NCBI RefSeq assembly: GCF_042680125.1
Contig: NZ_JBHTNY010000002.1
Source: Robinsoniella peoriensis
GTDB lineage: Bacteria; Bacillota; Clostridia; Lachnospirales; Lachnospiraceae
Strand: one strand, 5' to 3'
DNA length: 64,000 bases
Part shown: in pieces, positions 26,571 through 34,993 of the stretch
Layout of the letters: each line of letters starts with the position of its first letter
Position numbering within the stretch: the stretch's first letter is position 1
The notes under the pieces: generated by a model
What the model was told of the DNA's origin: nothing
Seen by the model: only the letters and a program-made list of their open reading frames with translations
The model's database searches: none
Made by a program: the position numbers and the translations under genes

Positions 26571-27398
26571 ATGAGAACAGAGCTGACACCGGTACGTGTG
26601 AAAATTCTGTTAAATATTTTGAAAATGGAGAAAAACGAATTAAGTGCGGCAAATATAGCAAAAAAACTGCATATTTCCAAGTCAACGGTAAGCCGTGCGG
26701 CAGACAGTTTTGCAAATGAGAAAATACTGTATGAAAAGGAGTTAAAATTTACGCCTTATGGAGAAAAACAGGTCAAAAGAATTGATCATGAAAAAGAGAT
26801 CCTCCAGAACTGGTTTATCAGTGAAGGCGGAATGTCTTTTCAAGAGGCAGAAGATCAGGCGATTCATCTTTTGCTATGCACTGCTGACCAGACCAGGGAG
26901 CTGCTGATCGAAAAACTGGCAAGCGCCGCTAACAGATGTGCCCTCTGCGATGTGGATGGATTCTGTGAAAAGTGTATTGACTATCTTCTGGCTGACGGGG
27001 AATATTCTATTGCTTATACGATTTATAAAGATAATTCCAAAGAACATCTCCAGGTATCCATGGCAAATGAAGGCTTCTGCCACCCTGGCATTCTACGTGT
27101 GAAAGATGGTGTGGGATACGTATATCTGAAGTCAAAACGGCTGGTTCGCCCGCTTCCTACGGGAAAAGGAATGATGTCCGGACAGGTAGATGAGGTGGCA
27201 TATCTGATGAACCATCAATTTCAGGCAGCAGTACGTAATAACAATATCTGGAGCTTTCCTACTTCCTGTATGAAATTTACCTACAATAAAGGAGAAGGGG
27301 TCTTGCTTGGAAGTGCTCCTCTGAAAATGAAATGTTCTTCAGGCAGTATGTATATGCCCGAAAGTGTAGCAATATTTACTATGGCACTGGTGCTGTAA
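26571..27398 (+). CDS. DtxR/MntR-like regulator with Cys knuckle and unknown C-terminal domain
   Basis: A 275-residue protein. Residues about 8-60 are a winged helix-turn-helix (LSAANIAKKLHISKSTVSRA). The next part runs LTP/FTPYGEKQ, DHEKEILQNWF and MSFQEAEDQAIHLLL, which matches the layout of DtxR-family dimerisation and metal-site helices. After it comes a C-x2-C-x5-C-x2-C knuckle (Cys123, 126, 132, 135) and then about 140 residues of a domain I do not recognise. Ordinary DtxR/MntR proteins are 120-230 residues. GGGAGGAG precedes ATG 26571. It lies inside the heme region, between two genes with shared palindromic operators, and is the best candidate to bind them. Ligand (iron, manganese, heme) is unknown. 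Confidence 0.7.
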   Translation: MRTELTPVRVKILLNILKMEKNELSAANIAKKLHISKSTVSRAADSFANEKILYEKELKFTPYGEKQVKRIDHEKEILQNWFISEGGMSFQEAEDQAIHLLLCTADQTRELLIEKLASAANRCALCDVDGFCEKCIDYLLADGEYSIAYTIYKDNSKEHLQVSMANEGFCHPGILRVKDGVGYVYLKSKRLVRPLPTGKGMMSGQVDEVAYLMNHQFQAAVRNNNIWSFPTSCMKFTYNKGEGVLLGSAPLKMKCSSGSMYMPESVAIFTMALVL

Positions 27399-27427
27399 AG
27401 GATACCGAAATGATAAGATTTATCATA

Positions 27428-27577
27428 GTTGCGCAGGTGCAACCCGGTATTTCCTTTATTAAATGCGCTGTGGTAAGGATTTTACATAAAGTCAGGTTGC
27501 ATGGGAGCAACTTTTTCTTTCCTTGATCATATTTAATTTATCATTATAATAGAGAAAAGAGGTTAGCCGAGACTAAC
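27428..27577 (+). promoter_or_regulatory. Three-box heme-region promoter, copy 3
   Basis: Box 1 at 27428-27443 is GTTGC-GCAGGT-GCAAC. Box 2 at 27496-27511 is GTTGC-ATGGGA-GCAAC. The promoter is TTGATC at 27523-27528, a 16-bp spacer and TATAAT at 27545-27550. Box 3 at 27562-27577 is GTTAG-CCGAGA-CTAAC, a perfect palindrome. Spacings are 68 and 66 bp. It drives the heme uptake operon starting at 27668. Confidence 0.8.
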
Positions 27578-27584
27578 GACAGGG

Positions 27585-27630
27585 CGTGTCTGAATCATTA
27601 TTGCACCCAAGCATAAGTGATTAAGACACG
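27585..27630 (+). repeat. Leader hairpin related to the REP-like family
   Basis: CGTGTCTGAATCATT at 27585-27599 pairs with AGTGATTAAGACACG at 27616-27630 with one mismatch and one wobble. The GCGTGT-TGAA and AAGACACG ends resemble the ends of the repeats at 80 and 54495. It lies in the leader of the heme operon, where it could be post-transcriptional. Confidence 0.45.
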
Positions 27631-27667
27631 TTCTGATACAGAGATTATAAAAATAGGAGAGTGAAAC

Positions 27668-30600
27668 ATGAAAGGTATGATAAAAAGAGCCATTGCACTA
27701 CTTTTGGCACTATTAGTGATCGTTACTTCCTGTCCATATGAGGCCATGGCCGGGGAAAAGGGAAGTCTTCAACAACTTCAGGGAAAATTGGCTTATACGC
27801 AAGCCTTATTGCAGGAATTTGAAGGTGATATCCAGACATGGCTGCAGCCATATATTGACGGAGCCCATGCAGTTGCGGATGATCCGCAAGCTTCAGATGA
27901 AGAAGCAAGAACACAAATGGAAACATTGGACATGGTGATTGAGACCTTAAATACATATGAAGAAAGCCAGGATCAGACAACACAGGCCAAATCCGGAGGT
28001 TTATCAAAAGCAGAAGGTTCGGAAGGTTTCAGCCAGAATTTGTCAGAAGCAGAGTTAAAAGGCCAGGAATCCCAAACCGACCCGTCGGCTTTAAATGAAG
28101 CAATTGCACAGGCAGCCGGGATAGCTAAGGGAAATTATACCGATAAGAGTTATGATGCTCTCAAAAAAATAGTGACAGCAGCAGAATTAACGGTAAATGA
28201 TGCCGCGCTTAATCAGGAGACGGCAGACATTTATACATCTGCAGTCTGGGCGTCTATAGCAGCGCTGACAGAAAAAACGGTAGAAGGAAAAATTCTGGAT
28301 GGCATTTATACCATTCCTTCTGTTTTAAAACATGCAAATAACAGGCAGGATTCTATGGGAAATGCGGCTCTGAAAAAACCATCTCACTTAACGGTAATAG
28401 ACGGAAAGGGGACGTTAACTCTTGATTTTGTATCCTTGTCCATTGCCCTTGGCACCGGCTATCTGGGACAGTTTTATTACCTTACCTATGACCAGGAAGG
28501 CTATCCGCCTGCAGGTACGGAAGTTTTTTCCCCAACGGTGACAGCTTATTATGAAGGGGTATACGATACTTATAATAATCCGGTAAATGGAATTGACGCG
28601 TTGATGAAAGGAAAGCTTTATCCTAAATCCATGACCATGCCCGTGACACTGGGCGACAGTGAGATCTGGGTTCAGGTATATGTGCCAATCATGGAAGGCA
28701 TCTCAGCAGGAGCTGGAAAACAGTTTGCAAGACTACAGCTGGATTATGGAAACATGGAGCAGGTTTCCGGATTGGATTCAGATAAATCCATACTAAATGC
28801 AATGATTAACCGGGCGAAAAACGTTGCCCAGGGAACGGCTTCCGATGAGGTATATGCAGCTCTGCAGGCATCCATTGCAGCTTCGGCAGAACTGGCTGCC
28901 AATATGAATGCATCCCAGGATCAGGTAAATGCCCAGACAGACGCACTGCAGTGTGCAGCAGAAATAATTACCGGAAAAATTTTAATCACTGATAAAAGTG
29001 CTCTGGAGGCAAAACTTGCAGAAGCGAACGCGTATTTGTCTAAGACGAAAGAATATACGGCTGCATCCCTGGCATCTTTAAAGAAAATAATTGAAACAGC
29101 GGAAACCGTTTTCGGGAAAGAAGATGCATCCCAGGCAGAAATTGACGGTCAGGTTACAATTCTGGAGCAGGGGGTTGCAGCACTGGTAAAACTGGCTGAT
29201 AAGACTGCACTAACAGCAAAGATCAAAGAGGCACAGGGCTATCTGGAGCAAACCGGTGTCTATACCGAAGAGTCCTTAAATGTCCTGAAAAGCGCAGTCG
29301 AAGGCGCCAAAAAGATTTCTGACAATGCCCAGGCGGTTCAAAGCGATGCAGATGAAGTTGTGAAATCTCTAAATTCAGCAATTGCAAACCTGGAAAAAAA
29401 GAAAACGGCAGATAAGAGCAAGTTAAAAGCGAAACTGGAAGAAGCTGAAAAACTGGCAGAACAAAGTGATACATATACGTCATCTACCCTAAAAGCACTG
29501 AAAACGGTGATGAAAGCAGCACAGGCAGTTTATGACGCAAATGATGCGCCCCAGACATCCATAGATGCACAGACAGAGGCTCTTACGGCTGCAATCAGAG
29601 GTTTAAAGAAAACCACGGATGAAACACTGGACTATAAGAATTTAAAAGATGGTGTCTATTCTGTTTATACGGATATGATTAAGACAGACCGGGTCAGCAA
29701 GTCCATGTCCAATGATGCCATTAACCATACAATTAAATTAACGGTGAAGGATGGAACGTACAATCTGACTCTGGATTTTACAGGTCTTAAAATTAATGGC
29801 AGTTTCGGTTATTTAAGTAAATTGAAGTACTATGCAGATGGGTACACCTATGACTCCCTTGGAAATCCCCAGGGGACTTTAAAGGACGTAACCGTACTGA
29901 CAACCCAGAAAGACAGTGATGGCAATGTGGTTGTGGATATCTATAATGATGCGCAAAGCCCATACCCGGACACCGTTTCTTTTGAACTGGTAAATACGGC
30001 TTTGAACGATGAAAATGGATTAGTACCCTTACAGGTATTTGTGCCTATCATGGATGCTATTTCTGCAGGAGCAGGTACGCAGAATGTATTGATGAAATTA
30101 GACTGGACTACGCTGAAAAGCACAACGGATGACGATCCGGATTTGCAGCCGGATGATCCCGCAGAGCAGTCACCGGCATTTGATAAAACGGTAAATGGGG
30201 TTCGTATAGCAGCCGAAAAAGGAATGATACCCGAAGGTGCCAAAGCAGAGGTTACAGAGATTGCCCAGGGAGAGGAGTATACCAGTGCAAAGACAGCACT
30301 TTCATCCGTGTTTAGCAATTTTAAACTTTACAAAATTACCCTGAGTATGGACGGGAACGAAATACAGCCCGAAGGTTTTATAACGATCAGTATTCCACTG
30401 GGCAGTTTATCCGGAACAAAAGCCGGAGTTTATCGTGTGAACAGTGACGGAACGAAATCTCTTTTAGCGGGCAGCGTGGAAGACGGGATGTATGTATTCA
30501 AAACAAATAAGACCGGGCTGTTTGCAATTGGTGAGAAGACAGCTTCATCTATTACACCAAATACAAATAAACCCACTGTAAATACCCCGAAAACATCCGT

Positions 30601-30760
30601 GGGCACAACCCCAAGCACAGGCGGTACGGCTGTAAAAACAGCAGCAAATGCAAAGACAGGAGATACAACACCGATCGTACTTTTTGGAATGTTGTTTATG
30701 GCATCACTTGGGATTTTATCCTTAGCTGTTAGCAGAAGACTGAAAACAAGGAATAGGTGA
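27668..30760 (+). CDS. Sortase-anchored NEAT/FIVAR surface protein
   Basis: A 1030-residue exported protein and first gene of the heme operon. Signal peptide about 1-28. FIVAR-like helices occupy about 30-206. NEAT A (208-366) has QDSMGNAALKKPS and VPIMEGI. Four FIVAR modules (371-650) follow. NEAT B (657-816) has KSMSNDAINH and VPIMDAI. A beta-rich domain (836-956), a Thr/Pro linker and a C-terminal sorting signal end the protein. The signal is NAKTGD near residue 994-999, a hydrophobic segment, then a basic tail (RRLKTRNR). The pentapeptide departs from LPXTG, but the tripartite structure is clear. It should present heme at the wall to the membrane-bound partner encoded next. The start follows AGGAGAGTGAAAC. 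Confidence 0.85.
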   Translation: MKGMIKRAIALLLALLVIVTSCPYEAMAGEKGSLQQLQGKLAYTQALLQEFEGDIQTWLQPYIDGAHAVADDPQASDEEARTQMETLDMVIETLNTYEESQDQTTQAKSGGLSKAEGSEGFSQNLSEAELKGQESQTDPSALNEAIAQAAGIAKGNYTDKSYDALKKIVTAAELTVNDAALNQETADIYTSAVWASIAALTEKTVEGKILDGIYTIPSVLKHANNRQDSMGNAALKKPSHLTVIDGKGTLTLDFVSLSIALGTGYLGQFYYLTYDQEGYPPAGTEVFSPTVTAYYEGVYDTYNNPVNGIDALMKGKLYPKSMTMPVTLGDSEIWVQVYVPIMEGISAGAGKQFARLQLDYGNMEQVSGLDSDKSILNAMINRAKNVAQGTASDEVYAALQASIAASAELAANMNASQDQVNAQTDALQCAAEIITGKILITDKSALEAKLAEANAYLSKTKEYTAASLASLKKIIETAETVFGKEDASQAEIDGQVTILEQGVAALVKLADKTALTAKIKEAQGYLEQTGVYTEESLNVLKSAVEGAKKISDNAQAVQSDADEVVKSLNSAIANLEKKKTADKSKLKAKLEEAEKLAEQSDTYTSSTLKALKTVMKAAQAVYDANDAPQTSIDAQTEALTAAIRGLKKTTDETLDYKNLKDGVYSVYTDMIKTDRVSKSMSNDAINHTIKLTVKDGTYNLTLDFTGLKINGSFGYLSKLKYYADGYTYDSLGNPQGTLKDVTVLTTQKDSDGNVVVDIYNDAQSPYPDTVSFELVNTALNDENGLVPLQVFVPIMDAISAGAGTQNVLMKLDWTTLKSTTDDDPDLQPDDPAEQSPAFDKTVNGVRIAAEKGMIPEGAKAEVTEIAQGEEYTSAKTALSSVFSNFKLYKITLSMDGNEIQPEGFITISIPLGSLSGTKAGVYRVNSDGTKSLLAGSVEDGMYVFKTNKTGLFAIGEKTASSITPNTNKPTVNTPKTSVGTTPSTGGTAVKTAANAKTGDTTPIVLFGMLFMASLGILSLAVSRRLKTRNR

Positions 30761-30782
30761 GCAGAATGAAAAAAAATCTAAA

Positions 30783-30864
30783 AATAGAAAGGGTGCCACA
30801 TTGCGATTCTTTCGGCCTGCATAATTGTGGCAGTATTGCAGATAAGACTGCAATAGGCAATGGG
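30783..30864 (+). repeat. Intercistronic RNA-like element, copy 2
   Basis: Same order as the element before folD: AAATAGAAAGG, GCCAC (30795-30799) pairing with GTGGC (30827-30831), then the hairpin GCA-g-TATTGCAG-loop-CTGCAATA, then GGCAATGGGT. The terminal GGGTGAG supplies the ribosome binding region of the next gene. Confidence 0.6.
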
Positions 30865-31937
30865 TGAGAAGTGTGAAAAAGTATTTGAAAAGATTGATAG
30901 CCGTATTAGCAGCAGCTGCAGTGGCAGCAGGATCAGCCGGTTCTGTGATGCCGGTACAGGCAGCAATGGCAAATGGAGTCTATACCGCAGTCGTCCATCC
31001 GAGTTACAGCCATCCGGTATCAGGGGAAATTGAAGATTCCGGAGGAGAATCGTCCCAGGTACTGGGACAGTCTATGGTGGAGAGTGTATTATATACCCAG
31101 GCTCTTTTGGAGGTAGACGAAAGCGGAAACACCTATGCTAATGTGAGATATTTTTTGGCGGACCAGATATCCGATGTGCAGTTTGCCGTGCAGGAATGGG
31201 GAGACAGCAACTGGATGAGTACGGATGGCAGCGTGATGCAGGAAAATGCAGGCGGAACCTATTGTACCGATTACCGCATCCTTCTGACTTCCGAAACTAC
31301 AGTAGTCAGGAGTACGTTTTATGTGGAACCAATGGGAAGATATGTAATCTTTTTTTATTATTTTTCAGATCTGACGGAAGGAAACAATACGGACTTCATA
31401 CAATCTGTCACAGTCACAAATGACATCCAGGCCCCAGAGACCCAGGCTCCAGAGACTCAGGCAGCAGCGCCCCAGACGCCGGCACCCCAGGCTGAGCCCC
31501 AGACAGCGTCCTCCCAGGAAACACCTCAGACAACGCCTCAGACAACAGCCCCTCAGACGGAGTCCCAAAAAGAAACAGCAGCAGCACCGACAGCGGCACC
31601 TGTAACCGAAGCTTCAAATCAGACCGGGCAGAAGAAGAAAGAGGAGAAACAGGATAATAGCAAATCTGACAATCCACTGGATGATGCAGTTGGGTTATCT
31701 GCATCAAAACCAATTGCAGCATCGGAAGAGGAAAGTGAAGAAGAAACAGCTTTACGCAAGGATAACGAGGATCGGACTGTGGGTGCAGGCAGCAGTTCAG
31801 GCGACATGGGACAGATGGTGAAATTAACCATAGTTACAGTCGTTGCCGGTGTTGTGACAGGAGTGGTATTGATGGCAGCTGCAGGTGGTATTCTATATGT
31901 AATCTACAAACGCAGTAAGGAGGATGATGATGATTAA
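30864..31937 (+). CDS. Membrane-anchored NEAT-like heme relay protein (Shp/IsdC-like role)
   Basis: A 357-residue protein starting GTG at 30864 or, nine bases on, GTG at 30873. Residues 1-32 form a signal peptide (ending VQAA). A single NEAT-like domain covers about 33-175, beginning NGVYTAVVHPSY and containing QSMVESVLYTQALL. Residues 180-310 are a Pro/Thr/Gln-rich linker. A membrane helix (about 318-346) and an acidic tail (KEDDDD) finish it, the topology of streptococcal Shp, which hands heme to the ABC binding lipoprotein. The 3' end overlaps the next gene by 14 bp, so the two are co-translated. Role is by analogy; heme binding is not shown. Confidence 0.75.
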   Translation: MRSVKKYLKRLIAVLAAAAVAAGSAGSVMPVQAAMANGVYTAVVHPSYSHPVSGEIEDSGGESSQVLGQSMVESVLYTQALLEVDESGNTYANVRYFLADQISDVQFAVQEWGDSNWMSTDGSVMQENAGGTYCTDYRILLTSETTVVRSTFYVEPMGRYVIFFYYFSDLTEGNNTDFIQSVTVTNDIQAPETQAPETQAAAPQTPAPQAEPQTASSQETPQTTPQTTAPQTESQKETAAAPTAAPVTEASNQTGQKKKEEKQDNSKSDNPLDDAVGLSASKPIAASEEESEEETALRKDNEDRTVGAGSSSGDMGQMVKLTIVTVVAGVVTGVVLMAAAGGILYVIYKRSKEDDDD

Positions 31938-33054
31938 GCGCAAACTACTAAAAAAAGCCGGAATCCTTTTACTTGGGCTCTTTACCATGGTGACCCTGGG
32001 CGGCTGCGTTGATCAGACCCAGGGTAATAAGACCTTATCCCAAACCGCGGACGTGACGGATTCCCTTCGCATTGCCGCAACCTCTATGGCAACCGTTGCC
32101 ATCTGCGAAAAGCTGGATCTGGATCTGGCAGGGGTGCCTAAAAGCAGCCTTACAACCCTCCCGGACAGATATAAAGACGTGGAAGTAATCGGAACACCTA
32201 TGTCTCCGGATATGGAGATTTTAAAGTCAATAAAACCGGATTGGGTATTAAGCCCGTCCAGCCTGCAGTCAGACCTGCAGAGTAAATACGAAGCAGCGGG
32301 TCTGGATTATGCTTTTCTGAATTTAAAAAGTGTTCCAGGAATGTATAAGTCAATTCAGGAACTGGGGCAGCTCTTTGACCGTGAGGAAGAGGCAGAGGTC
32401 CTGGTAAATGAATTCCTGGATTTTTATAATTCTTACAAAGATAAAAATGCAGATCAGGAAAAACCACGGGTGCTGGTATTGATGGGCCTGCCCGGCTCTT
32501 ATATTGTAGCCACAGAAAATTCCTACGTTGGAAGCCTGGTGGAACTGGCAGGTGGAATCAATGTATATGAGGGGAGCGATCAGGAATTCCTTACGGCAAA
32601 TACAGAAGATATGAAGAGCAAAGACCCGGATATTATATTAAGAACGGCGCATGCCATGCCGGATCAGGTCGTGAAGATGTTTGCCGATGAATTTGAGACG
32701 AATGATATCTGGAAACATTTCAGTGCCGTAAAAGAAGGCAGGGTTTACGATCTATCCTATGATAAATTTGGAATGAGCGCTACCTTTAATTATCAGGAAG
32801 CTTTGGAGGAATTACAGCCCATTCTCTATCCGGAAAGCGGAAGCAGTGTCAAAAAAGCGGATGCGCTTAAGGATACAGAGAACTTATCAGAAGAAATAAC
32901 AGAAGACAAAACAGAAAACATAACAGAAAACATAACAGAAGACAAAACAGAAAACATAACAGAAAACATAACAGAAGACAAAACAGAAAACATAACAGAA
33001 GACAAAACAGAAAACATAACAGAAAACGAGGAGCAGATACATGGTAGCAATTAA
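31924..33054 (+). CDS. Heme/siderophore ABC transporter substrate-binding lipoprotein (IsdE/HtsA-like)
   Basis: A 376-residue class III (BtuF/FhuD-fold) binding protein. The signal peptide ends in the lipobox LGGC at about residue 28. The mature part shows the paired lobes joined by a long helix, with SPDMEILKSIKPDWVLSPSS and ELAGGINVYEGS typical of the family. The last 55 residues are a repetitive acidic tail built of ITEN/ITEDKTEN units from DNA minisatellite repeats. This tail probably lies outside the fold. It overlaps the permease gene by 14 bp. Heme as substrate is inferred from the NEAT partners upstream. Confidence 0.85.
   Translation: MMMIKRKLLKKAGILLLGLFTMVTLGGCVDQTQGNKTLSQTADVTDSLRIAATSMATVAICEKLDLDLAGVPKSSLTTLPDRYKDVEVIGTPMSPDMEILKSIKPDWVLSPSSLQSDLQSKYEAAGLDYAFLNLKSVPGMYKSIQELGQLFDREEEAEVLVNEFLDFYNSYKDKNADQEKPRVLVLMGLPGSYIVATENSYVGSLVELAGGINVYEGSDQEFLTANTEDMKSKDPDIILRTAHAMPDQVVKMFADEFETNDIWKHFSAVKEGRVYDLSYDKFGMSATFNYQEALEELQPILYPESGSSVKKADALKDTENLSEEITEDKTENITENITEDKTENITENITEDKTENITEDKTENITENEEQIHGSN
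32897..33028 (+). repeat. In-frame 12-bp minisatellite in the lipoprotein 3' end
   Basis: Units of GAAAACATAACA and GAAGACAAAACA alternate about ten times. Each unit is 12 bp, so gain or loss changes the tail length without shifting the frame. It ends just before the permease start. Confidence 0.85.
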
Positions 33055-34081
33055 AGGACAGGTGGGACAGGAAGCCGGCAGGAAAAGAAAAATATCGAAA
33101 ACCGGGCGGAAAACAGTTTCTTTTATGGTGATGATCATCCTTTTAATCACGCTGTTCTTTTTAGCAGTAAATATAGGAAGCCTGAAAGTATCTTTTATAC
33201 AATTATTAAAAGGATTGTTTGTTGCGTTTGATGACCAGGTTGCTACTATTTATGACCTGCGTTTCCCCAGAATTATGATCTCCATGCTTGCAGGGGCTGC
33301 CATATCTGTCTCCGGTGTGCTGTTTCAGGCGGTGCTGAAAAATCCCTTGTCAGACCCTGGTATTATAGGCATATCCAGCGGTGCCAGCTTTACGGCAGTA
33401 TTAATAACGGCATTTGCACCCCAGTGGTTTTTCTTCACTCCGATATTTGCTTTTCTGGGTGGATTAACAGCCTTTTTATTAGTCTATGGACTTTCCTGGA
33501 AGGGCGGCCTAAGCCCTCTGCGTATTATTTTAGTTGGTGTAGCCGTAAATTCCATGTTTGCAGGGCTTTCCAGCGCATTTAATTCCATGAACGGCGGAAA
33601 TATGTCCGGTGTAGCGGCTATTGTGAATGGGAATATTACCATGAAGACCTGGGATGATGTCCACACACTTGTCTGGTATGTTGCAGCAGGATTGATTTTA
33701 TCCATGGTATTTTCCGGGAAATGCAACCTGTTATCCCTGGAAGATAAGACAGCAAGAGGACTTGGAGTAAATGTCAATACAGTTCGTATTGTAATTTCCT
33801 GTGTCGCCGTACTGCTCGCCAGTATTTCTACAGCTGTGGCAGGTGTGATTGGATTCTTAGGGCTGATTGTTCCCCATATTGGCAGAATTCTGGTAGGATC
33901 GGACCATAAGGTGCTGCTTCCTTTTTCCATGCTGCTTGGAGCATTTACGTTTCTTCTGGCGGATACCATTGGAAGAACCGTCGCCGCTCCTTACGAGGTT
34001 TCCGCATCCATTATTATGTCGGTGGTGGGAGGACCATTCTTTATTGTATTATTAAGGAGGAGTTCAAAGTATGGAAGTTAA
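33041..34081 (+). CDS. FecCD-type ABC transporter permease
   Basis: A 346-residue permease with about nine or ten membrane helices. FecCD signatures are RFPRIMISMLAGAAISVSG, GVLFQAVLKNPLSDPGIIGI and GFLGLIVPHIGRILVGSDH. It homodimerises to move heme, siderophore or cobalamin through the membrane. It overlaps the lipoprotein gene upstream by 14 bp and the ATPase gene downstream by 11 bp. The ATG at 33041 follows AACGAGGAGCAGATAC. Confidence 0.93.
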   Translation: MVAIKGQVGQEAGRKRKISKTGRKTVSFMVMIILLITLFFLAVNIGSLKVSFIQLLKGLFVAFDDQVATIYDLRFPRIMISMLAGAAISVSGVLFQAVLKNPLSDPGIIGISSGASFTAVLITAFAPQWFFFTPIFAFLGGLTAFLLVYGLSWKGGLSPLRIILVGVAVNSMFAGLSSAFNSMNGGNMSGVAAIVNGNITMKTWDDVHTLVWYVAAGLILSMVFSGKCNLLSLEDKTARGLGVNVNTVRIVISCVAVLLASISTAVAGVIGFLGLIVPHIGRILVGSDHKVLLPFSMLLGAFTFLLADTIGRTVAAPYEVSASIIMSVVGGPFFIVLLRRSSKYGS

Positions 34082-34829
34082 AAACCTGTCGTTTTCCTAT
34101 GGGAAAAATAAGATCCTGGATGATATATCTTTTCAGGTGGAAATGGGGAAGATCACAACAATCATGGGTGCAAACGGGTGTGGAAAGTCGACCTTATTTT
34201 CGCTCATGACAAAAAATCTGATGCCCGACAAAGGAAAGATTTATCTGAATGGAAAGAATATCCGTAACATGAAATTAAAAGATTTTGCCACAAAGGTATC
34301 CATCGTTCATCAGTACAACTCCTCAAGCAGTGATATAACTGTGGAAAAACTGGTATCTTATGGGCGGACCCCTTACGCCAGGATGATGCATGGACAGAAT
34401 GAAGACGACGAAAAAATGATTTCCTGGGCGATGGAAGTGACGAATATTGAAAAATATAAAGACCGGGAAGTAGCAAAGCTTTCCGGAGGTCAGAAACAGC
34501 GTGTCTGGATTGCGATGGCACTTGCCCAGAATACAAAGATATTGTTTCTGGATGAACCTACCACATATCTGGATATCCGATACCAGATAGAGATTTTGGA
34601 ATTGGTAAAAAAATTAAACCGGGAATATGGCATCACCATTATTATGGTGCTTCATGATATCAATCAGGCTATGTACTTCAGCGACAATGTAATCGGTTTG
34701 AAAAAAGGGAAAATTGCGGTTTATGGAAATCCGGAAATGGTGATTGACTCTGATGCAATTCAGTCCCTCTATGGAATCCGTCTGGATATTGCTGACGTTA
34801 AAGGAAAAAAATTTGTGCTGGCTGTATAA
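34071..34829 (+). CDS. ABC transporter ATPase, FecE/HmuV-like
   Basis: A 252-residue ATPase with Walker A GANGCGKST, signature LSGGQKQR, Walker B ILFLDEPTTYLD and switch His in VLHDINQA. This is the iron-chelate/heme/B12 importer subfamily. It is the last gene of the heme operon (27668-34829). AAGGAGGAG overlaps the end of the permease gene. No clear terminator follows in 34830-34900. Confidence 0.93.
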   Translation: MEVKNLSFSYGKNKILDDISFQVEMGKITTIMGANGCGKSTLFSLMTKNLMPDKGKIYLNGKNIRNMKLKDFATKVSIVHQYNSSSSDITVEKLVSYGRTPYARMMHGQNEDDEKMISWAMEVTNIEKYKDREVAKLSGGQKQRVWIAMALAQNTKILFLDEPTTYLDIRYQIEILELVKKLNREYGITIIMVLHDINQAMYFSDNVIGLKKGKIAVYGNPEMVIDSDAIQSLYGIRLDIADVKGKKFVLAV

Positions 34830-34908
34830 TCAGTATTCTCTTAAGCAGTGTTCATTCGACAAATCTTTATAAAATTCATGGATAAAGGAAATTTAAAGTG
34901 TTTATCTC

Positions 34909-34936
34909 TTGCAATTATTCTAATAAATGTTACAAT
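34909..34936 (+). promoter_or_regulatory. Promoter for the flavodiiron protein gene
   Basis: TTGCAA at 34909-34914, a 16-bp spacer and TACAAT at 34931-34936. Confidence 0.55.
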
Positions 34937-34993
34937 CTAAAAGGAAAGTATTGAAGTACAATATAGAAGCTGGAAAGGAACGTGGTGATACCT

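Noticed and set aside
30640..30760. Canonical LPXTG motif in the 1030-aa NEAT protein
   Set aside because: The sequence is NAKTGD, not LPXTG; the call as sortase signal rests on the hydrophobic segment and basic tail.
32897..33028. Short regular repeats, at first sight CRISPR-like
   Set aside because: The units are contiguous 12-mers in frame within a lipoprotein gene, with no spacers and no cas genes.
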